A stretch of DNA of 36,068 nucleotides from a virus. Below the pieces are notes generated by a model, which worked only from the letters and a program-made list of their open reading frames with translations, did no database searches and was not told where the DNA came from. A program made the translations under genes and the position numbers. Numbering within the stretch: position 1 is the stretch's first letter; every line of letters begins with the position of its first letter. This document shows, piece after piece, positions 16,418 to 22,519 of the stretch. The DNA lies in the IMG/VR virus record IMGVR_UViG_3300010885_003030, positions 1 through 36,068 of that record. One strand, given 5' to 3'.

Positions 16418-17097
16418 CGAGCATACTCCTGCTGTAACTTAATGTTGTCGAAGAATTCTTTCTTCGTACCTGCATCCTCATTGAACGCACCTTTAAGCAC
16501 TGTAGTCTGTGTCAATGAACTGTGTGCCATAATGCCTCTGTTCTCACAGCAGCCGTGAGTTGCCTGTATATAAACAGCAACATTTTCACTGCCAGTTGCC
16601 TTCTGAATCTCGCGAGCAACATCGTTGCAAAGTTCTTCTTGTAGTGTTCCGCGACGAGCGCACCACTGTGCAATGCGTGTATACTTGCTTAGACCAATCA
16701 ACTTTTTAGCAGCAATGATTCCAATATAAGCAACACCACTCACTGGCTGATGATGATGGCTACACATTGACTTTAGTTCACTGCGAACGACCAACATGCC
16801 AGTATAAGCATCATCGCCATCATTGGGAAAGCTTGTTGCATCTGGGGCGGGATTGTACCTGCCGCTCATCACTTCATTGAAGTACATCTTGGCCAGACGC
16901 TTTGCAGTGCCTTTGCTGTTTGGATCAGTCTCACGATCAATGACAAGTGCATCTAATACTTGCTCGAATGCACTGGCTGTTTCTTCGATCAAACGATCAT
17001 ACTCATCAAAATAGATATACTCTGAGATATTATCGCCGGCCCAATAGCGGCCACCAGCAGTCTTAATACGATTACGAATAGTTTCTGAAACGCTCAT
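16414..17097 (-). CDS. folE: GTP cyclohydrolase I (FolE)
   Basis: Converts GTP to dihydroneopterin triphosphate, the first step for both folate and 7-deazaguanine. The 227-residue protein has the zinc ligands C112 and the HHH at 114-116 (MCSHHHQPVSG), the GLSKYTRIAQWCARR strand-helix, and GCCENRG at 182-188 with the second cysteine. It opens the operon that also holds queD and queE, so its role here is 7-deazaguanine synthesis rather than folate. An AAGGAAAT site precedes the ATG, and a sigma70-like promoter lies at 17142-17170. Confidence 0.92.
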   Translation of the reverse strand: MSVSETIRNRIKTAGGRYWAGDNISEYIYFDEYDRLIEETASAFEQVLDALVIDRETDPNSKGTAKRLAKMYFNEVMSGRYNPAPDATSFPNDGDDAYTGMLVVRSELKSMCSHHHQPVSGVAYIGIIAAKKLIGLSKYTRIAQWCARRGTLQEELCNDVAREIQKATGSENVAVYIQATHGCCENRGIMAHSSLTQTTVLKGAFNEDAGTKKEFFDNIKLQQEYAR

Positions 17098-17141
17098 CTA
17101 ATTTCCTTATGATCACGCAGTAGGTATTGCGATATAATGTT

Positions 17142-17170
17142 AATATACTTTATTTAGGCCTGAGAATCAA
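17142..17170 (-). promoter_or_regulatory. Sigma70-like promoter for the folE-queD-queE operon
   Basis: Minus-strand TTGATT (17170-17165), a 17-bp spacer and TATATT (17147-17142). The -35 is inside the 3' end of the sulfotransferase-like gene. The predicted leader before the folE ATG is about 38 nt. The -35 is a weaker match than the others in this window. Confidence 0.6.
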
Positions 17171-17852
17171 TAATAAAATCTTCTTCGGGAAAAATTTGAG
17201 GAAATTTAAATTGATAGTAATTGAAAATTTCACTACCTATTCTTTTGAAGAAATTTGCATCTTCGATTCGATTCCATTTATCGAAAGGTTGAGAAACGGG
17301 TAAAATAAAGTCATGTGGGCGCGGATGTGGCTCAAGATTTAATCTCTTATTAATAGAATCCATATCGATGGCTTCTTTGTAATTTATAACAATAGATTGA
17401 TCCAGTAGTTTCTCTGTAAATATGTACCAATTTATAGTTTTAAATAGTTCATTGATGAATTCATCTAGTTGCAATCGAAATTTTACATCTTTATACAATC
17501 GAATATATTTGTTTAAGTTCATAACATTTTGGCTTTCGATATCACCAAAATGGAAAACATTTGTTTTTCTTGCAATCAAATGACTTAATGCAATCTCAAC
17601 AGGATTTCTTCTTATTATAATAGTTTGTCGATTTTCTTTAAAATAATCAATCAATGGAATATGATGAATGTGTAGTACTACATATTCATCAACTGAAATT
17701 TCTTCTTTTTGATCTAAACTAAGATTGCTTGTTTCTGTGATTGTTTTTGTATAATAATCGTTAGTTATTGTCATGATGTTCTTGTGCTGCATGATATACG
17801 CAGTAGTAAAGAAACTGCCACATCTACCTGGGCTTGCCACTAGATAATTCAT
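17154..17852 (-). CDS. Sulfotransferase-like P-loop protein, 232 aa
   Basis: I chose the ATG at 17852 because it overlaps the glycosyltransferase stop by 4 nt (ATGA). The N-terminus NYLVASPGRCGSFFTTAYI resembles the 5'-phosphosulfate-binding loop of sulfotransferases. Further on, TIIIRRNPVEIALSHLIA matches the 3'-phosphate-binding strand-helix (usual form RxPxxxxxS). The rest is divergent. Such enzymes move sulfate from PAPS to glycans or small molecules. A neighbouring APS-kinase-like protein (20644) could supply PAPS. Some phage P-loop proteins of this fold may have other roles, so substrate and activity are unproven. Confidence 0.65.
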   Translation of the reverse strand: MNYLVASPGRCGSFFTTAYIMQHKNIMTITNDYYTKTITETSNLSLDQKEEISVDEYVVLHIHHIPLIDYFKENRQTIIIRRNPVEIALSHLIARKTNVFHFGDIESQNVMNLNKYIRLYKDVKFRLQLDEFINELFKTINWYIFTEKLLDQSIVINYKEAIDMDSINKRLNLEPHPRPHDFILPVSQPFDKWNRIEDANFFKRIGSEIFNYYQFKFPQIFPEEDFIIDSQA

Positions 17853-18928
17853 TTTGAACACACTATGGTTTCATAAAGTTTTGAACCATCGAAGAAATTG
17901 CCAGTTGATGCATTATTTAAACTTCGAATTGTACGTGGAAGATCTTCATTATTACTACCCATGATATTGTGTATTCTTTCCATCAAACGATTCTTATTAC
18001 GCTGATAAGAATCCCAATTTTTAGACCAATCGCTGGGATACTTAAAGAATGTGTCCCACATCTCATCATAGCTAAGACGATTAGGTACCAGTGGATAAGT
18101 TCCAACAATGGCACCTTCATAAACTGAGATACCCAGCGTTTCCTGTAAGTTGGCACTGAACACAATCTTACTTTCGGCTAGGTGTGTATGATATTCATGC
18201 TTGCTCAACTGATGGTCCTGTGCGACGAACCATTCATATTCTGGCATCGATGCAGCAAGATCATTGAAGATCTCCAGCTGCTTCTCAGGAGCAAGACGAT
18301 GGGGGAAAATAATCTTATCCTTCTTTGCGGTATTGACATATGGCTTAAGAATATTGTTTAGATATTCCATTGGCCAACCAACAATATGAATTTTATCTGG
18401 ATGCCATTCCATCATCTTATCGCTAAATGGTTCATCGAACAGATTCAAACAAAACATATCAAGATGGAATTTAGTAGCAAAGAAGTTATGATCATAACAA
18501 TAGAACATGCTAGATTCGGCATTACGTACCCATGCAGCATCTCCAATCAAACGACCAAGAAAGTCTTGTGGATCATAACTTCCAGCATGCCACATGCCTC
18601 CTAATTTAACAGGAATACCCAGTAGTTCGCTCATATACTTTACTTGAATAACAGTTGGATTCCAAGCATCTGTATAAAGGAAGTAATCACCTGCCTTAAC
18701 TGTACCGTTGGCAAACAATTCTGATATCTTTAGCAATTGTTGGCTCTTATAACTGTTTGTTCCAGCAAAGTTTAGGAATGCACCGGGAGTAGTAGATTGC
18801 GGAACATCCCCTCCGCTAATTACAACGACATCCATGCCTGCTGTTTGCATCTGATTAGGAAGATACTGCTTCCATTGTGCTGTGTAACGTGTTTCAACGG
18901 CTTCTAAATCTACTAGATAAACTGTCAT
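17849..18928 (-). CDS. GT-B fold glycosyltransferase, 359 aa
   Basis: Two Rossmann-like halves fit a GT-B fold. The C-terminal donor-binding half shows KDKIIFPHRLAPEKQLEIFNDL, then NLQETLGISVYEGAIVGTYPLVPNR, the typical E-x7-E-like nucleotide-sugar site of GT4-type enzymes (E in QET and YEG). No membrane segment or signal is present, so it works in the cytoplasm. It is coupled by overlap to both the sulfotransferase-like gene below and the 91-aa gene above (4 nt each). The acceptor could be modified DNA, a protein or a surface glycan, and the sequence does not decide. Confidence 0.75.
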   Translation of the reverse strand: MTVYLVDLEAVETRYTAQWKQYLPNQMQTAGMDVVVISGGDVPQSTTPGAFLNFAGTNSYKSQQLLKISELFANGTVKAGDYFLYTDAWNPTVIQVKYMSELLGIPVKLGGMWHAGSYDPQDFLGRLIGDAAWVRNAESSMFYCYDHNFFATKFHLDMFCLNLFDEPFSDKMMEWHPDKIHIVGWPMEYLNNILKPYVNTAKKDKIIFPHRLAPEKQLEIFNDLAASMPEYEWFVAQDHQLSKHEYHTHLAESKIVFSANLQETLGISVYEGAIVGTYPLVPNRLSYDEMWDTFFKYPSDWSKNWDSYQRNKNRLMERIHNIMGSNNEDLPRTIRSLNNASTGNFFDGSKLYETIVCSK

Positions 18929-19200
18929 GATCTTTCCTTATAATAGTTACTGGCCATCCAATGCATCAAGCAAATGAGTCCTTGACCTTCTTGTTTAAAT
19001 TTTACTGTAATCATACGATAATCTTTATACTCAGGATTAACAATAATAGCATAGTCCTCATACAACTTCAAATTTTCTCTCTGAAGCAATGCTTTCAGTC
19101 CTGTCAAGGTCGCATTGCGATTATGCCAACTTCCCGCTTTATGGCCTATCAATGGAAAGTCGATGGATTCCCAATTTTCGGTTAACCACAGTTCATTCAT
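18925..19200 (-). CDS. Hypothetical protein, 91 aa
   Basis: Begins MNELWLTENWESIDFPLIGHKAG and ends MHWMASNYYKERS. It appears to be a mixed alpha/beta cytoplasmic protein with no recognised motif. It overlaps the glycosyltransferase gene by 4 nt and the radical SAM gene above by 8 nt, placing it between two enzymes in one transcript. A sigma70-like promoter within the radical SAM gene (19238-19266) would give it a short leader with AGGAAA, so it can also be expressed separately. Confidence 0.65.
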   Translation of the reverse strand: MNELWLTENWESIDFPLIGHKAGSWHNRNATLTGLKALLQRENLKLYEDYAIIVNPEYKDYRMITVKFKQEGQGLICLMHWMASNYYKERS

Positions 19201-20449
19201 ATTTCCTAAACTCTTCTACTAGCCATGGGAAAAGTATAGTATAATCAGTCTTTCGTCTCTTGTCAAGTGTTTCTAGATAAAACTTTAATTTCGATATTTC
19301 TTTAGTATTTGGTTGAGTGTTTTCAATTTGTTTTCTAATGCCATTCATATATTTTTGTGCAGTACGTGCATGTTCTGTATTATCCAACATTAGAGATTCG
19401 ATGATATCAAAATCTTTATCAAATACCCCGGCACCAAAGATGTCAGGATTTAAAAAAGTGGGATCCTGTACTGTCATGAAGTTATTGTATATTGGCCTAA
19501 TGCTACTCCACTGTCTCATATTTGACAATAAGTCAGGCATTGTTTTGATACTGAGTCCACACATAGCATGGTTTACTTGTAGTCTGACCCATTTTAATTT
19601 GAGCAATTTTTCAAAATTTCTTTGCCACTGTGCTAGATTCAATCCTGATCTTACATATTCCTGTTGTGGACCCCAGCAATCTAGACTTGCAGTTACTTGT
19701 AATGCACTAAGTTTTCTCTTGCCAACTAACTTTGCAAATCTATCGATGAAATAGTCCATCTTTGTATCACCGATGCTTAAATTTGTAATGATGACAAATT
19801 CAAGATTGGGATTTGGATTCTCTTCGAAGAAATCCAGGCATTGTATAAATTCTTCCTGCATAAAAGGTTCTCCACCTAATATATGGAAACTTTTTACATT
19901 ATGATGATTTTCTTTAAGCCATTCAAACAATTTCACGACCATCTGATCATAATCTTTATTTAAATTGAATGTATGCATTATTTCAGAATGATTGTCTTTG
20001 TTAAAAATTTGGCCATGCTTAATATATTCAGATTCGATCTTACTACTAAACCATGGGCCGCAATAGATGCATTTTAGATTACATGTATTGTTAAAATAAA
20101 CTTCTAGCACAGTGGGAGTAACTTTGATCGCAGTGGGATCTGTCAGTAATTCGACTGGAGTAAGATTTTCATATTCTTCGGTCATATGCATTTGTCTATC
20201 ACTATAACCATTTGCATCTTCGATATTTCTACAATATTCACAGCCGCCGCCTGGCCAAGTTCCTTCAGCCATGAGTTTACGATCATTTAGTTTACGTGGC
20301 AGATTATGAAAGTCTTTGAATGTATCTAGTGTTAGCGTATCATGCTTAACACGATGACAACTAGCAGTGGTTGATTTACTTAGGTAGATAGTGCTCCATG
20401 CCCATTTTTGTCTACAGCCAGGAGATTTTTGAAAAGGAAAGTTACTCAC
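19193..20449 (-). CDS. Radical SAM protein of the twitch/SPASM type, 418 aa
   Basis: The SAM cluster motif CNLKCIYC uses C123, C127 and C130. A GGEP motif follows in FHILGGEPFMQEEF. Extra cysteines before the core (C12, C31, C70 and C73, in GGGCEYC) fit an auxiliary cluster of the twitch/SPASM kind, here placed N-terminal. I recall radical SAM proteins of this type, labelled as twitch domain-containing, in marine phages and uncultured bacteria, with no known substrate. SPASM/twitch relatives modify peptides or sugars. It lies in a run with a glycosyltransferase and an APS-kinase fusion. Class is firm, reaction unknown. Confidence 0.85.
   Translation of the reverse strand: MSNFPFQKSPGCRQKWAWSTIYLSKSTTASCHRVKHDTLTLDTFKDFHNLPRKLNDRKLMAEGTWPGGGCEYCRNIEDANGYSDRQMHMTEEYENLTPVELLTDPTAIKVTPTVLEVYFNNTCNLKCIYCGPWFSSKIESEYIKHGQIFNKDNHSEIMHTFNLNKDYDQMVVKLFEWLKENHHNVKSFHILGGEPFMQEEFIQCLDFFEENPNPNLEFVIITNLSIGDTKMDYFIDRFAKLVGKRKLSALQVTASLDCWGPQQEYVRSGLNLAQWQRNFEKLLKLKWVRLQVNHAMCGLSIKTMPDLLSNMRQWSSIRPIYNNFMTVQDPTFLNPDIFGAGVFDKDFDIIESLMLDNTEHARTAQKYMNGIRKQIENTQPNTKEISKLKFYLETLDKRRKTDYTILFPWLVEEFRKYE
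19238..19266 (-). promoter_or_regulatory. Internal sigma70-like promoter before the 91-aa gene
   Basis: Minus-strand TTGACA (19266-19261), a 17-bp spacer and TATACT (19243-19238), all inside the 3' end of the radical SAM gene. The leader of about 31 nt contains AGGAAA before the ATG at 19200. It would drive the glycosyltransferase and sulfotransferase-like genes. Confidence 0.75.
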
Positions 20450-20681
20450 TTGAAGTACCCCAGTTGATTCTTAACCACGCTCTTTCGTGTAGCCAATACA
20501 ATGCTACTTTAGTACAAAATTCTACAGCAGTAATAGTAGCGGCGATAACTGGATGACCAGTTATCAACCAACTTAGTAAGAATGTATCTAGGCTTCCAAC
20601 GAATCGCCAAGTGATTGCTTTGACTAAACTTCTGGTACTATTCTCAGTCAATGCCCATTTCCTTACGTATCTTAGTAGCAC
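20442..20681 (-). CDS. DUF2061-family small membrane protein, 79 aa
   Basis: RSLVKAITWRFVGSLDTFLLSWLITGHPVIAATITAVEFCTKVALYWLHERAW is the DUF2061 pattern, here split by two hydrophobic segments. DUF2061 proteins are predicted inner-membrane proteins of unknown function that in bacteria often sit near sulfate-assimilation or APS-kinase genes. Here the gene overlaps the end of an APS-kinase-like fusion by 38 nt and the radical SAM start by 8 nt. I give the ATG at 20681; a TTG at 20651 is possible. The genomic link with sulfur genes is from recollection. Confidence 0.75.
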   Translation of the reverse strand: MLLRYVRKWALTENSTRSLVKAITWRFVGSLDTFLLSWLITGHPVIAATITAVEFCTKVALYWLHERAWLRINWGTSSE

Positions 20682-21432
20682 TTATCGTAGTCACCGATTC
20701 ATCAAAAGTCTCTTCACCGCTAGTGTATCCCACACCACGCCCCCAGCCGATGTGTACAATGTTAGGAACGACTTGTATCTCATACTGACCTTGGTATAGA
20801 GGATCTAGATCTCTGCGGATGAAACGCTTTACTTGCTCGATCTCGAATGGATTAGACCCTTGCCACCCTTGTACATCACGAACTTGGATGATGACTTGAC
20901 CTGTTCGCTCCAGTAGGCGCTTAAACAACGCACGATGACCATCATGCCAAGGTTGCCAACGACCCAGCATCTGTACTGTTTCCCTGCGCCAATCAAAAAT
21001 CGGGCGGCGGCGTTCAGCACAGATATGATCCCATATAAAAGCAGCCCATTTGATAGCATTCTGTTCAGGCACACGGAAGTCATATAGACTAGGTTCGATA
21101 AATGCTTTGTTAGTATCTTCATATCGACCGCGATCGATAGTATCAATCCAAATGATCCAATCTGCTTTGAAGTTATTACGCATCTCAACAAGTGGAGCAA
21201 CAAAATCAGCAATCACAAAATCCATTGTACTTGCTTCTGCTAGTTCGCGCATACGTATGCTCTGTCGGATACGTCCACTTTCACTGAAATCCCAATCATT
21301 ATACTGTTGACGAACAGCATCAGCATTAAACCAATCCACAGTATAGAAATCTTTCTCCATACGCTTCTTTAGTTCTTGTGCTAGTGTAGTCTTACCTGCG
21401 CCTGGAAGTCCCATAATTAGAATTTTCTGCAT
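20644..21432 (-). CDS. APS-kinase-like / nucleotidyltransferase fusion, 262 aa
   Basis: The N-terminal half has a P-loop GLPGAGKT at 8-15, then NADAVR and DFSESGRIRQSIRM near 36-61, the positions of DGDxxR and GFSxxDRxxNIRR in adenylylsulfate kinase. The C-terminal half has the HxGH nucleotidyltransferase motif GRWQPWHDGH at 157-166 and ends with TTISATKIRK, like the ISSTxIR signature of NMN/cytidylyltransferases. A fused kinase and adenylyltransferase could make PAPS from sulfate, or could act in nucleotide or sugar activation. The domain calls are firm, the reaction is not. Confidence 0.82.
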   Translation of the reverse strand: MQKILIMGLPGAGKTTLAQELKKRMEKDFYTVDWFNADAVRQQYNDWDFSESGRIRQSIRMRELAEASTMDFVIADFVAPLVEMRNNFKADWIIWIDTIDRGRYEDTNKAFIEPSLYDFRVPEQNAIKWAAFIWDHICAERRRPIFDWRRETVQMLGRWQPWHDGHRALFKRLLERTGQVIIQVRDVQGWQGSNPFEIEQVKRFIRRDLDPLYQGQYEIQVVPNIVHIGWGRGVGYTSGEETFDESVTTISATKIRKEMGID

Positions 21433-21460
21433 GATTGTTTCCTTGATATATTACTTATTT

Positions 21461-21492
21461 CTACAAAAAATAGGCTAGTATTTCTACTAGCC
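21461..21492 (-). terminator. Strong intrinsic terminator with GAAA tetraloop
   Basis: On the minus strand, GGCTAGTA (21492-21485), loop GAAA, and TACTAGCC (21480-21473) form an 8-bp stem, followed by TATTTTTTG. It lies directly below the last of three small genes and just above the APS-kinase fusion gene, so it closes the 21523-22484 unit. Confidence 0.92.
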
Positions 21493-21522
21493 TGTGAACT
21501 CGTTACCTGGCAGTATCAGTGA

Positions 21523-21735
21523 TCAATTATAGTTGATTGGGCGAGTATTGCGATTAGCATCTTCGGCCCAGTTGTTGGTTACCTTATCACCCCGCTTGGC
21601 CCTTTCAAACTGACCATAAGGAGTGTTACGCTTATACAGATCCTTCTCGTTAAAGATAAATCCGTATTCTACACAAAATTCGCGATATGCGTCTAGTTCT
21701 TCAAAAACACGAGCAACGATGCGATTCTTAATCAT
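21523..21735 (-). CDS. Conserved phage hypothetical, 70 aa
   Basis: I chose the ATG at 21735 (MIKNRIVARVFEEL) because it follows the stop of the gene above by 1 nt, the same TAA-T-ATG spacing as the next pair. An upstream start at 21780 would overlap that gene. The protein is helical with FEELDAYREFCVEYGFIFNEKDLY and a polar tail. I recall relatives in T4-like phages, with no known role. It is last in its unit, before the terminator at 21461. Confidence 0.65.
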   Translation of the reverse strand: MIKNRIVARVFEELDAYREFCVEYGFIFNEKDLYKRNTPYGQFERAKRGDKVTNNWAEDANRNTRPINYN

Positions 21736-21736
21736 A

Positions 21737-22159
21737 TTAAAGTTCCCATTTGATGTTACAGCCATTTTCATTATCTTCACTTACTTCGATTTCTACTGTC
21801 CTGCCAGGGTAACGAGTTGAAATTGTTTTGTACAAGTCTTCTGCAATCATTTCGCAACTCTTGTAGTCAAGTTGCAGTGTAGCTTCATTATAAAGATTTG
21901 TCAACCAGCGTTTAAACTGGATGAATTCAATGTCCCTATCGTCGTGGAATACTTCAATAGAAACACGGAAATGGAAAATGTGACGATGAGGATATCCAAG
22001 GAAGCTGACATCATACTCATCGCCTGTAGCCAACTTTGGATCATCTAAAGCAGCGGGATACTTGTGAATGCCCTCACGCTCAAACTTAACCCAAATCATG
22101 CTCTTACGTACTGTGGGCATACGATCAGTTACCATCTTCTTCTTCTTGAAAGGATTCAT
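21737..22159 (-). CDS. Conserved phage hypothetical, 140 aa
   Basis: I chose the ATG at 22159 (MNPFKKKKMVTD) because it follows the upstream stop by 1 nt. The ORF remains open further up. The motif SFLGYPHRHIFHFRVSIEVFHDDR and then IEFIQFKRWL suggests a compact beta-rich fold. The HRHxFHF histidines, with a later CEMIAEDLY, recall the general layout of the QueD/pterin-synthase (T-fold) family, but zinc and catalytic residues do not line up clearly, so I leave function open. Such a paralogue would be notable in a phage with queD. Confidence 0.65.
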   Translation of the reverse strand: MNPFKKKKMVTDRMPTVRKSMIWVKFEREGIHKYPAALDDPKLATGDEYDVSFLGYPHRHIFHFRVSIEVFHDDRDIEFIQFKRWLTNLYNEATLQLDYKSCEMIAEDLYKTISTRYPGRTVEIEVSEDNENGCNIKWEL

Positions 22160-22160
22160 A

Positions 22161-22484
22161 TTAATTACGACCATTGTTTTGAGTCTCTTCGTATAGTTTA
22201 TAGTCTTCTGTATATGTGTCAAGTACTCTTTTGAGATTGACCACATCCTTGTGATCAGGGATTACATCATGCCATTCAACATCAGCACGACCAATTAGGA
22301 AATTAGCAGCCATCTTTAGCCGTTCCCAAAAATTGAGATGTCCTTTGTCGGATTGAAGCATGAAATAAAGTTCTGGTTCATCCTTTCCTACCCACTTATA
22401 ATAACTAACACGGATGAGATGCTCTGGGGCATGGCATTGACAGCCAATGTAGATTGTTTCGCTGTTGTCAGTATGTGTGCTCAT
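22161..22484 (-). CDS. Conserved phage hypothetical, 107 aa
   Basis: The core IYIGCQCHAPEHLIRVSYYKW followed by ELYFMLQSDKG and FWERLKMAANFLIGR is a pattern I recall from many unannotated phage proteins, in which a pair of Cys and a His near the N-terminus may bind metal. It is the first gene of a three-gene unit. The ATG lies exactly 6 nt below a TATATT -10 box, so the message may be leaderless. Confidence 0.7.
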   Translation of the reverse strand: MSTHTDNSETIYIGCQCHAPEHLIRVSYYKWVGKDEPELYFMLQSDKGHLNFWERLKMAANFLIGRADVEWHDVIPDHKDVVNLKRVLDTYTEDYKLYEETQNNGRN

Positions 22485-22490
22485 AGTGTT

Positions 22491-22519
22491 AATATACTAT
22501 GAGCACACTGGTTTGTCAA
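22491..22519 (-). promoter_or_regulatory. Sigma70-like promoter, leaderless configuration (107-aa gene)
   Basis: Minus-strand TTGACA (22519-22514), a 17-bp spacer and TATATT (22496-22491), then exactly 6 nt to the ATG at 22484. The -35 abuts the stop codon of the 942-aa outer-membrane protein gene. Confidence 0.8.

Noticed and set aside
20829-21212. 127-aa minus-strand frame within the APS-kinase fusion gene
   Set aside because: It lies wholly inside a gene with clear P-loop and HxGH motifs and has no motif of its own.
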